A stretch of DNA of 64,000 bases. Source: Nannocystis exedens (lineage in GTDB: Bacteria; Myxococcota_A; Polyangia; Nannocystales; Nannocystaceae). The number at the start of each line of letters is the position of its first letter. Position 1 is the stretch's first letter. Made by a program: the position numbers and the translations under genes. The stretch covers positions 3,916,001-3,980,000 of the forward strand of contig NZ_NETK01000001.1 of NCBI RefSeq assembly GCF_002343915.1, in the 5' to 3' direction. Positions 35,152-43,601 of this stretch are shown here, one piece after another. The notes beneath the pieces were generated by a model, which made no database searches, was not told the DNA's origin, and saw only the letters and a list, made by a program, of their open reading frames with translations.

Positions 35152-35892
35152 ATGCCGCTTCTCCTCGCCTGCCGTCCGCGTCTTCGCTCCTGTCTCGCCG
35201 CCCTGCTGACCCTCCCGCTCGCGCTGGTCGCCGGGGCCTGTTTCGTGGCGATCGGCGACGGCGACCTCGAGGTCGACGAGCGCGCGCTCGCCGGCTTCGA
35301 CGCCGTCGTCAACGCCAGCCCGCTCGACGTCGAGGTCACCCTCGGCGAGGGCGAGGCCGTGCGCGTGGTGTGCGACGGCAACCTGCTCGACCGCGTCGAG
35401 ACGGTCGTCGAGGACGGCGTGCTGCTCATCGACCGCGCCGGCCTGTACCCGCTGCACCCGCGCGCCGGCTGCCGCGTCGAGGTCGACGCCGGGCACCTGC
35501 GGGCCCTGCGAAACACCGGCTCCGGCGCGGTGCACACCGTCGGCGCCGCCACCGAGCTCAGCGACATTCGCCAGCAAGGCTCGGGCTCGATCACCGTCGA
35601 TGAGCTGACGGTCGCGCACGCCGACGTCCGCTCGACCGGCTCCGGCAGCGTCCACCTGGCCGGCACGATCGGCGACGTCGCGCTCGTCAACACCGGCTCC
35701 GGCACGATCCACGCCCGCGACCTGCAGGCCGAGACCGCCCAGGCCCGCAGCACCGGCTCCGGCGGCCTCGAGCTGTACGCCAGCGAGCTCGTCGACGCCG
35801 AGCTCACCGGCTCCGGCGACATTCACGTGTGGGGCTCACCCGCCGACCGCCACACGCGCACCACCGGCTCCGGCCGGGTCGTGTTCCATTGA
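35152..35892 (+). CDS. DUF2807 (head GIN-type) lipoprotein
   Basis: 246 aa, starting MPLLLACRPRLRSCLAALLT with lipobox VAGAC. The mature part begins GDGDLEVDERALAGFDAVVN. It continues with repeated short strands carrying TGSG: NTGSGAVHTVG, QGSGSITV, STGSGSVHL, NTGSGTIHA, STGSGGLEL, LTGSGDIHV, TTGSGRVVF. This is the right-handed beta-helix-like DUF2807 (putative auto-transporter adhesin head, GIN) fold, found in envelope proteins of unknown role. An earlier in-frame start is possible but would bury the signal peptide. It converges with the ECF sigma gene with a 1-bp gap. Confidence 0.88.
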   Translation: MPLLLACRPRLRSCLAALLTLPLALVAGACFVAIGDGDLEVDERALAGFDAVVNASPLDVEVTLGEGEAVRVVCDGNLLDRVETVVEDGVLLIDRAGLYPLHPRAGCRVEVDAGHLRALRNTGSGAVHTVGAATELSDIRQQGSGSITVDELTVAHADVRSTGSGSVHLAGTIGDVALVNTGSGTIHARDLQAETAQARSTGSGGLELYASELVDAELTGSGDIHVWGSPADRHTRTTGSGRVVFH

Positions 35893-35893
35893 A

Positions 35894-36562
35894 TCACAGC
35901 CGCTGCGGGTTCTTGGCGTCGACGTGCTGGCGGATCTCCCGCATCCGGGCGTCGACGTCGGCGTCCTGCAGCGCGTGCCCCGGCTGCACCCGCGCCCACT
36001 CGCGCCGCAGCGCCTCCTTCGCCACGCGCAGCCGCCCGGCCACCGTCTCGCGCGACTTCAGCTTGAGCACCTCCTGGATCTCCGGCTCCGTCAGGTCGGT
36101 CCAGTAGCGCAGCTCGAGCACGGTCTGCGCGTTGATGGTGAGCCGCCGCAGACACTCGAACAAGAGGCGCGCCTGCTCGTTGGCGAACACGAACGAAGAC
36201 ATCGCCGGGAGGCCGGTGTCGACGACGGCATGCACCTCCGGATCGAACGACTCGAAGTCCCTGCGCCGGCGCTCCTGCAGGTGACGACAGAGGACGCGAT
36301 AGGCGATCGCAAACAGGTAGCCGCGGAAGCTGCACTCGCCGCGGAAGTTCTGCCGCGACTTGACGCACTCGAGGAAGGTCCGGTTGGTGAGGTCCTGGTA
36401 GTGCGACTCGTCCTTGCTGAGGAAGAACCGCCGCAGCCGGGGGTAGTGCCGCTTCAGGAGGATGTTGCCGGCGCGGCGGTCACCGGCGCACCAGGCGTCG
36501 AAGAGGGGGCGGTCGTCGTCGGCCACGGGGGTTCGAGTCTCGGTCGTCGTCGTTGCGAGCAT
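35894..36562 (-). CDS. ECF-type RNA polymerase sigma factor
   Basis: 222 aa. Region 2 is visible as FDAWCAGDRRAGNILLKRHY, DLTNRTFLECVKS and FRGYLFAIAYRVLCRHLQ. Region 4 is LRRLTINAQTVLELRYWTDL then TEPEIQEVLKLKSRETVAGR, with its helix-turn-helix. This is a group 4 sigma factor. No anti-sigma gene is adjacent: downstream is a convergent lipoprotein and upstream a small hypothetical gene. A perfect 13-bp hairpin at 36569-36600 sits directly before the start and covers the ribosome binding site, which suggests translational control. Confidence 0.9.
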   Translation of the reverse strand: MLATTTTETRTPVADDDRPLFDAWCAGDRRAGNILLKRHYPRLRRFFLSKDESHYQDLTNRTFLECVKSRQNFRGECSFRGYLFAIAYRVLCRHLQERRRRDFESFDPEVHAVVDTGLPAMSSFVFANEQARLLFECLRRLTINAQTVLELRYWTDLTEPEIQEVLKLKSRETVAGRLRVAKEALRREWARVQPGHALQDADVDARMREIRQHVDAKNPQRL

Positions 36563-36568
36563 TGCGCA

Positions 36569-36600
36569 GCTCCTGGACGGCGCGAAGGCCGTCCAGGAGC
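36569..36600 (-). promoter_or_regulatory. Perfect 13-bp hairpin masking the sigma-factor ribosome binding site
   Basis: In the coding sense GCTCCTGGACGGC pairs exactly with GCCGTCCAGGAGC around a CTTCGC loop, and the ATG follows six bases later. The AGGAG of the ribosome binding site is inside the 3' arm, so the folded mRNA would block translation. The CUUCG-type loop makes the stem very stable. Confidence 0.7.
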
Positions 36601-36612
36601 GTGGTGCGCCGG

Positions 36613-36650
36613 CCGGGGGCGAACGATCACCCCCGGGCGCGGAATTTTTT
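36613..36650 (+). terminator. Hairpin followed by T tract (plus-strand orientation)
   Basis: CCGGGGG (36613-36619) pairs with CCCCCGG (36630-36636) around a 10-base loop, and GCGCGGAATTTTTT follows. This looks like an intrinsic terminator on the plus strand, yet no plus-strand gene ends here. It may block antisense transcription into the 36672 gene or be part of the sigma-gene upstream region. Confidence 0.4.
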
Positions 36651-36671
36651 AAGGAAACGACCCAGTGGCCG

Positions 36672-37025
36672 CTAGACCCCGAAGGCCACGCGCCGGACGG
36701 GGTCGGGCTTGGTCGGCTCCTTCTTGGTGTTGACCCGGATCGTCGCCGCCGTCCCGGTGGTCTCGGCGATCAGGACGAAGGTCGTCTCGGTCTCGCGGTC
36801 GGGCAGCAAGAACGACAGGTGCTGGCTGTTGCTCGTGGTCGCCCAGGCCGGCGACTCGAGCCGAAGGGTGTGCTCCGCCGGATGCTGCAAGTACAGGAAG
36901 GTCCCACAGGCGACCTCGAGCTGGTTGACGTTCGAGCCGAACGACAGGGTGGCCCGGTCCTCGTTCAGGTCGGGGTTGCCGGGAGCGGTGTAGATCACGT
37001 TCAGTGTGGTCGGTGGAGCGGTCAT
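36672..37025 (-). CDS. Hypothetical protein, 117 aa
   Basis: Starts MTAPPTTLNVIYTAPGNPDL behind AAGGAC. There is no signal peptide, membrane span or cysteine cluster (one Cys). Alternating hydrophobics (ATLSFGSNVNQLEVACGTFL, LSFLLPDRETETTFVLIAET, TGTAATIRVNTKK) suggest a small all-beta protein. It lies between the kinase gene and the ECF sigma gene on the same strand. Family not recognised. Confidence 0.65.
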   Translation of the reverse strand: MTAPPTTLNVIYTAPGNPDLNEDRATLSFGSNVNQLEVACGTFLYLQHPAEHTLRLESPAWATTSNSQHLSFLLPDRETETTFVLIAETTGTAATIRVNTKKEPTKPDPVRRVAFGV

Positions 37026-37115
37026 GCTGCGTCCTTGCTGTGATTGGCTGGATGAGGTTGTGGATAGGGGAAGATGGCTGGATTCGGGGCCAGGGCCTGC
37101 CAGCCGGCAAAGGAA

Positions 37116-39827
37116 CTATGAACAATTGCCGCGAAGCTCTGCGGCTGCCTGGCGAAGCTCGGCGATCCCCGGAGGGAGCTCGACTTCATCGGCGAGGGTC
37201 TGCGCGAGGAGCTCGAGCTCGCCGGCGTAATCCTTCCGGTCGTCGCAGCCCGCGTCGTTGAAGTCCGCGCGGCGGTCCAACAGCAGTTGGACCGCCACGT
37301 CGGGCCGTCCGAGGTTGACGGCGGCCGCCGCCGCGTTGCCGAGCTGCTGCCCATAAATCCAGCTGCGGTCGCCGGTCCCCTCGAACACGGCCGCCCCGGC
37401 GAGGAACGCGTCCTGCGCTGCCGCGAAGTCCTTGCGCAAGAACGCGATCTTGCCGCGGACCGCCCACGCGTCGGCGCGCTCGCGCGGATCGACCTCCGAC
37501 AACGTCTCCATGCCCGCGAACACCTCGTCGACGGAGCGCTCGGCGCATTCGATGCACCCCAGGTCGAGCGCGAAGTTGGCGTACGACAGGCTGCGCCGGT
37601 GGACCGCGCGCGCGTCCCAATGATTGGTCCGGTAGAGATCGCGCGTTCGTTCGAGATCGAGGAGGCAGTCATCGACCGCATGCGGATCGACACCAACGAC
37701 ATCTCGCATGTACTCGCATTCGGCCTCGGCCAGGCCTGCCACGCTCTCCACCGTGTACGGGTGCGTCTCGCCGAGCCGCGCCTCGCGGATCTGCACGGCC
37801 GCGACGTAGTGCTCGCGAGCCACGTCGAACTGCGCGTCGCGCTCGCGCCCGCGCAGCTTCTGCGAGAGGTTCGAGAGGCTGACGCCCAGGCTGTGGTGAG
37901 ACTTCGCGGTGGTCGGGTGCTGCTCGCCGAGCACCTCCTCGCGCAGGGCGAGCGCCTTGCTGTGCTGGGCCACCGCCTTCTCGTGGTCGCTCAGAGCCTC
38001 GAACCGCAGCCCTTCTGCCTCCGCGAACTCCGCGTCGAAGCGGCGCCGGATCGGCGACTCGGCCGGCACGCGCGTCATCACGGCCTCGATCCATGGCGCC
38101 TGCTGGGCCGCCTCGGCGGCCGCGCCGAGGTCGTTGACCAGGCTCTTGAGTCGAAACGAGGCCGCCTGGGCGAAAGTGTCGTGATCGCCGACCTTCGCCG
38201 CCTGCAAGGCTGCGTCCTCCAGTTGGTCGATGGCCGCCCGGGACGACGCCGCGGACGCCTCGAGCCAGCCGGCGAGATAGCGCGCCCGGGCTCGCGCGGC
38301 CTCGTGCCCGTAGCTGGCGTCCAGCGCGACCCCGACCTTGGCAGTCGCCCCCGCGAAGTCACCCGCGGCGATCTGCAGCTCCAGCCGATCGAGGTAGTTG
38401 CCCAACCACTCCGGCGTGTCCACCTGCATCGGCGCGCCCGGGCGGCCGCACTCCGCCGGTTCGTCGAGGCGGCCGAGCACGTCGATCACACGCGTGACGC
38501 TGGTGCGATCGGGCCGGGCGTACAGCGCGATGACGTGGGCGAAGCGCTCGAGTTGTCGATCGAGACACGTCCGCTCGGCCTCCGTCGGCGCGGCGCACAT
38601 CGCCCCATGAGCCTTCACCCAGCTGTCACGATATCTCGTGGCGAATCGCTGTAACTCCTGGTTTGCCTGCGTCGTGAACGGCAACGGCACGCCGAGGACC
38701 GCCGCCTCGACGGCCGCGCTCCGCGACCTGTTCCAGACCGCTTCGGCTCTGTCACGGCCCTCCGTCAAGCATGGGTCCGGGCTCGCCGCGTGAACCGCCC
38801 AGGCCACGCCGAGGACCCCCGCCCCGGCGACCACACTCGCGACGATGGCCAGCCCTCGCCGCGGTCGCAGGGTCAAGGCCGCCAGCAGCGCCGCGACGTC
38901 CGGGAACCGCGCCGCCGGGTCCTCCGACAGTCCGCGCAGCAGCGCCCGCACCAGCGCCGCCGGCGGCTCGTCGCCCGGACGACGCGTCCGCAGCTCCACC
39001 CCGGGCCGCGGTCGACTGCCGAACAACGCCTCGTACAACGCCACGCAAAAGCTGTACTGATCGCTCAAAGGCGTCGCGCGCCCGCCCTGGAGACACTCCG
39101 GAGCGATGTAGCCCTCGGTGCCGACGCGGTGCCCATCTCCAGTGAGGCGAGAGGGAGCCCCCTCGGAAGAACCCGACTCCCGCGGCGTCTCGCCCGAGTT
39201 GCTGACCGGCTCGTCGGCCACGAGCGCGAGGCCGAAGTCACCGAGCACCGCCCCGACATGATCGTCGATGAACACGTTGTCGGCTTTGAAATCGCGGTGG
39301 ACGATCTCCTTCATGTGGGCGGCATGCAGACCACGGCCGGCAGCCACGAACTTCTCGACGATCTCCTGCCAACGGCGCCTCTGATTCTTGAGCCAGCCGC
39401 GCAGCGAGTCTCGCTGCTTGATCTCCATGACGAGGTAAGCCGCCCCCTCGAACGTCCCGGCGTCATGCACGCGGACCACGTTCGGGTGCTCGAGCTTCGC
39501 CAGCGCCTTCGCCTCACGCAGCAGGCGGGCGTTCTGCACCGCGCTGCCGTGTTCCGGGCCCAGGCGGATCAGCTTCAGCGCGACCCGGCGATCGAGCTTG
39601 GGATCGTACACCGCATACACGTCCGCCTGCCCGCCCTGTCCCAGGTGGTCGAGGATCGTGAAACGATCGATCTTCGTCGCCGACGCCAGCGGCCGTGACG
39701 CCTCTGCCGGCCCCGGCGGGGCGCCGGGCGAGCTGTCCGCCACCCCGAACTCCGCCAGGGTGCCCGCGAGCTCTGCCGCGATATGGCGGGGGGTCGACGC
39801 GGACCCGTCGTCGAGGTCGGAGGGCAT
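37116..39827 (-). CDS. Membrane Ser/Thr protein kinase with C-terminal TPR-like sensor region
   Basis: 903 aa, starting MPSDLDDGSASTPRHIAAEL. Kinase domain about 53-320: glycine loop LGQGGQADVY, catalytic Lys85 (RVALKLI), HRDFKADN (His177-Asp179), DFG at 197-199, and GTEGYIAPE. One transmembrane helix at about 325-347 (GLAIVASVVAGAGVLGVAWA) places the rest outside. The C-terminal ~550 residues are helical TPR-like repeats (for example HPYTVESVAGLAEAECEYMR, FLRKDFAAAQDAFLAGAAVF). This layout is common in myxobacterial Pkn-type kinases. It is divergent from the caspase-CHAT operon, the two starts being 99 bp apart, so they may be coregulated. A longer upstream frame is an antisense artefact of the caspase gene. 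Confidence 0.9.
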   Translation of the reverse strand: MPSDLDDGSASTPRHIAAELAGTLAEFGVADSSPGAPPGPAEASRPLASATKIDRFTILDHLGQGGQADVYAVYDPKLDRRVALKLIRLGPEHGSAVQNARLLREAKALAKLEHPNVVRVHDAGTFEGAAYLVMEIKQRDSLRGWLKNQRRRWQEIVEKFVAAGRGLHAAHMKEIVHRDFKADNVFIDDHVGAVLGDFGLALVADEPVSNSGETPRESGSSEGAPSRLTGDGHRVGTEGYIAPECLQGGRATPLSDQYSFCVALYEALFGSRPRPGVELRTRRPGDEPPAALVRALLRGLSEDPAARFPDVAALLAALTLRPRRGLAIVASVVAGAGVLGVAWAVHAASPDPCLTEGRDRAEAVWNRSRSAAVEAAVLGVPLPFTTQANQELQRFATRYRDSWVKAHGAMCAAPTEAERTCLDRQLERFAHVIALYARPDRTSVTRVIDVLGRLDEPAECGRPGAPMQVDTPEWLGNYLDRLELQIAAGDFAGATAKVGVALDASYGHEAARARARYLAGWLEASAASSRAAIDQLEDAALQAAKVGDHDTFAQAASFRLKSLVNDLGAAAEAAQQAPWIEAVMTRVPAESPIRRRFDAEFAEAEGLRFEALSDHEKAVAQHSKALALREEVLGEQHPTTAKSHHSLGVSLSNLSQKLRGRERDAQFDVAREHYVAAVQIREARLGETHPYTVESVAGLAEAECEYMRDVVGVDPHAVDDCLLDLERTRDLYRTNHWDARAVHRRSLSYANFALDLGCIECAERSVDEVFAGMETLSEVDPRERADAWAVRGKIAFLRKDFAAAQDAFLAGAAVFEGTGDRSWIYGQQLGNAAAAAVNLGRPDVAVQLLLDRRADFNDAGCDDRKDYAGELELLAQTLADEVELPPGIAELRQAAAELRGNCS

Positions 39828-39926
39828 GCTGTGATCGTAGTGCTCGGAACCCTGCCGATCGATCACCTCCGATTCGCCGGGGCGAAAGCTCGCCGGTGGT
39901 TCGGCCGCCCGTGGTACCATCGCCGC

Positions 39927-41852
39927 GTGCTGGCCCTCCTGATCGGCGCGCCGACGCAGGGGCTCGCGGGCGTCGACCACGACCTCGCGGGCATGGCCGC
40001 CCTCGTGCGCGCCCGCGGCGGCGAGCCGGTCGTCCTCCCTCGCGCCACCTTGCCCGCGATCCGCGGGGCTCTCGCCGCGCTGGTCGATCGCTGCCCCGCC
40101 GACGTCCCCGTGCTCCTCTATCTCACCGGCCACGGCGGCGCCCTCGTCAACACCGAGCACGACAGCCGGGCCCCCAGCCCCGCCCCGGCCCGCCTCTCTT
40201 ACTTCATCACCACCGACGAGGACCGCCTCTTCGACCTCGAGCTGTCGCTGTGGTGCGCGCGCTTGGCCGGCAAGACCCGCAACGTCACCGCGATCCTCGA
40301 TTGTTGCCACTCGGCCACCCTCGTCCGCGGCGACGATCGCGACGACCTCCGCGACCGCCGGCTCGCCGCCTTTTTCGCCTGGCGCGCCGCGCATCAGCGC
40401 GAGATCGACGCGCTCGACGCCGAGGCCCACCCCGACGTCGTCCGGCTCGCGGCCGCCGGCATCAACGGCCGCGGCCGCATCCACGACCAGCGCAGCGCCC
40501 TCACCTCCGCCTTGCTCGCCGAGCTCACCACCGGCGAAGCCCCGTCGTGGGTCGCCCTGTTCGCCGGCATCGAGCGATGGCTCGCCCGCGCCGGCGTCCC
40601 GCAACAGCCGCGCCTGTCCGGCCCGGTCCGGCGCCGCGTCTTCAGCCTCGCCGAGGCGCTGCCGCCCGGCGCCGTCCCGGTCCGACGCGCGGAGGGCCGC
40701 ATCATCCTCGCGGCCGGGCAGCAGCACGGCGTGCGCCGCGGCGACCTGTTCCTCGTCGACATCTTTCCCGACCGAGTGTGTCACGTCGACGACCTCGCTC
40801 CGACCCACGCCGTCCTGCGCCCGCGCGGCGGCGACATGTCCTCCGGGACACCCCCTGCCGCCCTCTGCCCGCCCGGGGACGACCTGTCCCTCGCGACGGG
40901 CCATCCCGACACCGCGATATCTCTCGGGACAGACCGCTCGTCCTCGCAGCGAGCTCTCCTGTCCCCGGAGACAGGTCTGCCCACCGCCATCCCCACGCCC
41001 CTCGGGCCAGCCCAGTCCGCCCCGCCCGACGTCGACATGTCCCATGGGACAGCCCCATCCGTGCCCCGCGACGACCTGTCCCTCGGGCCAGACGCATACG
41101 CCCTGCCGCTGCACCTCCGCGGCCACGGCGGCGTCGTCGTCACCGGCCCGCCCGAGCCCGCCGCCGCGCTCGCGCGCGCCCTGCAACACGCAGGCTGGGA
41201 CGTCCACGCCGGTCCCGGCGGGCCCCTCCTCGCCACCCTCGCCTGCAGCGACGCCGCGATCGTCGTCCACGCCGCCGACGCCCCCGCCTGCGCCACTCTG
41301 CTCGCCGACGACCTCGCCGGCCTCCTCGCCGTCCTCCAGCGACTGGCCCGCAGCGCCCGCCTGCAGCACCTCGGCGCCGGCAGCCTCGCCGCGCTGACGA
41401 TCAAGGCCAGCTGGGGCCGGGTGCGCGCCGGAATCTGCGAACCACTTTCCCCCAGGGGAGCCGAGCTCGCCGACGACGCCGCCGTCTTCGTCCGCCTCGA
41501 AAACGCCGCCGACGACCGCCGCTTCGTCAGCGTGTTCTGGCTCGCCGACGACGGCGAGGCCGCCTTGCTGTCCCGCTCCGAGTCGATGGGCATCGAGCTC
41601 CCGCCGGGCACCACCCACGTCCTCGGCGCCCGCCCCTTCGCCCGCACCGCCCGCGGCGTGGTCCTGCCGCGCCGCCCGCTCGCCCCCGGCGAGCGCCGCC
41701 ACGAGCGCCTCGTCATCGTCGCCACCCCGCACCGACAGGCGCTGTGGAGCTTCGATTCGCCCCGCCCCGCCGGCACCCCGCACCGCGGTGACGGCGGAGC
41801 CTCCGTCGAGGTCTTCGCCTTCACCGTCCTGACCGCCGCCACGCCGTCATGA
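39927..41852 (+). CDS. Caspase-like (peptidase C14/metacaspase) protein
   Basis: 641 aa from a GTG start (39927), where the fold begins: MLALLIGAPTQGLAGVDHDL. The catalytic dyad is visible: His69 in VLLYLTGHGGAL, and Cys127 in AILDCCHSATL (DCCHS in place of the usual D-S-C-H-S). A domain resembling the DUF4384/effector C-terminal region follows (GVRRGDLFLVDIF, and later VFVRLENAADDRRFVSVFWL). Between them, residues about 304-388 are low-complexity sequence encoded by an array of palindromic repeats (40837-41090). The stop overlaps the CHAT gene start (ATGA), so the two are coupled. Caspase and CHAT peptidases are known effectors of bacterial conflict and programmed-death systems. A start further upstream is possible but lacks fold support. 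Confidence 0.85.
   Translation: MLALLIGAPTQGLAGVDHDLAGMAALVRARGGEPVVLPRATLPAIRGALAALVDRCPADVPVLLYLTGHGGALVNTEHDSRAPSPAPARLSYFITTDEDRLFDLELSLWCARLAGKTRNVTAILDCCHSATLVRGDDRDDLRDRRLAAFFAWRAAHQREIDALDAEAHPDVVRLAAAGINGRGRIHDQRSALTSALLAELTTGEAPSWVALFAGIERWLARAGVPQQPRLSGPVRRRVFSLAEALPPGAVPVRRAEGRIILAAGQQHGVRRGDLFLVDIFPDRVCHVDDLAPTHAVLRPRGGDMSSGTPPAALCPPGDDLSLATGHPDTAISLGTDRSSSQRALLSPETGLPTAIPTPLGPAQSAPPDVDMSHGTAPSVPRDDLSLGPDAYALPLHLRGHGGVVVTGPPEPAAALARALQHAGWDVHAGPGGPLLATLACSDAAIVVHAADAPACATLLADDLAGLLAVLQRLARSARLQHLGAGSLAALTIKASWGRVRAGICEPLSPRGAELADDAAVFVRLENAADDRRFVSVFWLADDGEAALLSRSESMGIELPPGTTHVLGARPFARTARGVVLPRRPLAPGERRHERLVIVATPHRQALWSFDSPRPAGTPHRGDGGASVEVFAFTVLTAATPS
40837..41090 (+). repeat. 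In-frame array of palindromic repeats inside the caspase-like gene
   Basis: Copies of the TGTCC-N4-GGACA family: TGTCCTCCGGGACA (40837), TGTCCCTCGCGACG (40885), a half copy near 40922, TGTCCCCGGAGACA (40960), a decayed copy near 40997, TGTCCCATGGGACA (41038) and TGTCCCTCGGGCCA (41077). From 40960 on the spacing is 39 or 78 bp, a multiple of three, so the reading frame is kept. The translation gives DMSSGT, DLSLATG, SLGTD, LSPETG, DMSHGT and DLSLGP. Confidence 0.85.
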
Positions 41853-42727
41853 AGTCGCCGATCCACCAGCTGCATCAATTCCTGCTCGACCGCTTCACCA
41901 GCTCCGAGCTGCGACAATTCGCGCTCTTTTACTGGGAGGGCGTCAGCCAGAAGTTGCCCGGCGAATCGATCTCGCACGCCGACCTGTGCATGCAGCTGTG
42001 CACCGCCTTGCAGCGCCTGGGCCTGATCGACGCCGATTTGTTCGCCCTGCTCGAGCGCGAGCGACCGCGCTTCCGCCCGGAGATCGATCAGCTCCGCCGC
42101 CACTTCCAGGCCGCCGACGCGAGCACCCCTGCCGCCGACACCAGCCAGCCGCTCATCGCCTTCGTCGCCGCCAACCCGATCGCCCTGCCCGCGCTGCGCC
42201 TCGCCGAGGAGGCCCGGGACATCGAGGACAAGCTGCGCACCACCGGCGCCCGCTTCCGCTTCCAGTCGACCTGGTGCGCCGGCCCCGACGAGCTGCTCGA
42301 CGCCCTGGTCGAGACCTCGCCCGACATCCTCCACTTCGCCGGCCACGGCGGCAGAAACGGCGCGCTGCTGCTGCAGACCGCCGAGGGCGGCGCCCACCCC
42401 GTCGCCCCCGCCGCCCTCGCGGGCCTCGTCGCCGCGCGCCCGTGGAAGCCGCGCCTCGTCGTCCTCAACTGCTGCTACAGCGCCGTCCTCGCCAACGCCC
42501 TGCGCCCCCACGTCGACGCCGTCATCGGCATGCGCGACGAGGTCCCCGACGACGTCGGCCGCCGCTTCGCCGTCCAGCTCTACCGCGCGCTCGCCCAGCG
42601 CGACAGCCTCGCGACCGCCTTCGACACCGCCCGCGCCGCCCTCCGGGTCTACAACCTCGCCGCCGACCACCTCCCGCAGCTCACCGTGCGCGGCGCCGTC
42701 GACCCGCAGCGCTACCGCCTCTTCTGA
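41849..42727 (+). CDS. EAD-like domain plus CHAT protease
   Basis: 292 aa. Residues 6-82 (QLHQFLLDRFTSSELRQFAL, then LCTALQRLGLIDADLFALLE) match the effector-associated domain 1 type adaptor of bacterial conflict systems. Residues about 100-292 are a CHAT (caspase HetF-associated) peptidase: catalytic His166 in ILHFAGHGGRNG and Cys209 in LVVLNCCYSAVLAN. The adaptor would bring this protease to partners that carry the same domain. The gene overlaps the caspase stop by 4 bp. Its end faces the MORN-type gene of the convergent operon, with a 7-bp gap. The same adaptor fold occurs at the N-terminus of the formylglycine-enzyme-like protein at 44242-45351. Confidence 0.88.
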   Translation: MKSPIHQLHQFLLDRFTSSELRQFALFYWEGVSQKLPGESISHADLCMQLCTALQRLGLIDADLFALLERERPRFRPEIDQLRRHFQAADASTPAADTSQPLIAFVAANPIALPALRLAEEARDIEDKLRTTGARFRFQSTWCAGPDELLDALVETSPDILHFAGHGGRNGALLLQTAEGGAHPVAPAALAGLVAARPWKPRLVVLNCCYSAVLANALRPHVDAVIGMRDEVPDDVGRRFAVQLYRALAQRDSLATAFDTARAALRVYNLAADHLPQLTVRGAVDPQRYRLF

Positions 42728-42734
42728 CTGGTCC

Positions 42735-43601
42735 TCAATCGCTCCAACAAGCACAGCCGGGCCCCTTGTGGCAGGTCTTGTTGCGAGCGATGCAGGTGTT
42801 CCCGCACGGCTTGCCGGTCGAGCAGTACTTGCAGCACCCGTCAGGCTCCTCCTGCTCGAGCTCCCGCTCCACGCGGCGCTGCTCCGCCTCGGCCTTCGCC
42901 TGCGCCGCCCGCACCGCCCGCGCCTCCTCGCGCGCCCGCACGCGCGCGTTCGCCTCGTGTTGCGCGAGCAGCTTGCGGTCGCGCTGCGCCTGCTCAACCG
43001 TGGCCCCGAGGTCGACGAAGATCGGCTCACTCGGAATTCGTCCTGGCCCGACGCACAGGTGCGGCCCGCACACCTGCCGCCGCTCGCCGCCCTTGTCGAC
43101 GTAGCTCAGCACCGCCTCGGCCAGCCCCGCCGCCTCCTTCGCCTCCGCCCCGAGCTCGCTCAAAAATCCCTCGACCACCTTGCGACGCGCCACCGCGTCC
43201 TCGGGCGCGCCCGTCGCCAGCCCGAGCTCGTACACCCGCCCCTGCGCCGACGGCAGCGACCAGTACCACCATTGCCCGGCGCGCACCCCCGCCGCGTACG
43301 TACCGCGCTCGCTGCGATCGCCGCGCTCGTCGAAGAACGTGCACCGGCCGTCGCGCGCCCCGTCGCGGTATTCACACTCCTCGACCTTGACCCCCGAGAC
43401 CGGGTGATAAACCACCCCCCAGCCGTGGCGCACGACCTCGCCGTCGGGCCGCGTCTTGCCGCAGAAGTACCCGCTGCCGTGCGGCGGCGCCTGCCCGTGC
43501 CAGCTCGCCCCGTCGGGGCACGGCGCAGGCTCGGCCGCCAGCGCCGGCAAGCTCAGGACCGTCGCGCCGATGAGCCCCAAAAACCATCGGTCGAGCCGCA
43601 T
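42735..43601 (-). CDS. Secreted MORN-type protein with Cys-rich C-terminus
   Basis: 288 aa, starting MRLDRWFLGLIGATVLSLPA with a cleavable signal peptide (LALAAE-type site). Two or three MORN_2-like repeats follow: HGWGVVYHPVSGVKVEECEY, RDGARDGRCTFFDERGDRSE, YAAGVRAGQWWYW. After a charged helical segment (ARVRAREEARAVRAAQAKAE) comes a compact Cys motif (CCKYCSTGKPCGNTCIARNK then TCHKGPGCACW), which probably binds metal or forms disulfides. It is the last gene of a four-gene operon whose starts and stops overlap by 1-4 bp. Function unknown; probably periplasmic or surface. Confidence 0.75.
   Translation of the reverse strand: MRLDRWFLGLIGATVLSLPALAAEPAPCPDGASWHGQAPPHGSGYFCGKTRPDGEVVRHGWGVVYHPVSGVKVEECEYRDGARDGRCTFFDERGDRSERGTYAAGVRAGQWWYWSLPSAQGRVYELGLATGAPEDAVARRKVVEGFLSELGAEAKEAAGLAEAVLSYVDKGGERRQVCGPHLCVGPGRIPSEPIFVDLGATVEQAQRDRKLLAQHEANARVRAREEARAVRAAQAKAEAEQRRVERELEQEEPDGCCKYCSTGKPCGNTCIARNKTCHKGPGCACWSD

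Noticed and set aside
39828..41783. N-terminal extension of the Ser/Thr kinase frame
   Set aside because: It is antisense to the caspase-like gene, low in protein-like composition, and the kinase start at 39827 fits the domain layout.
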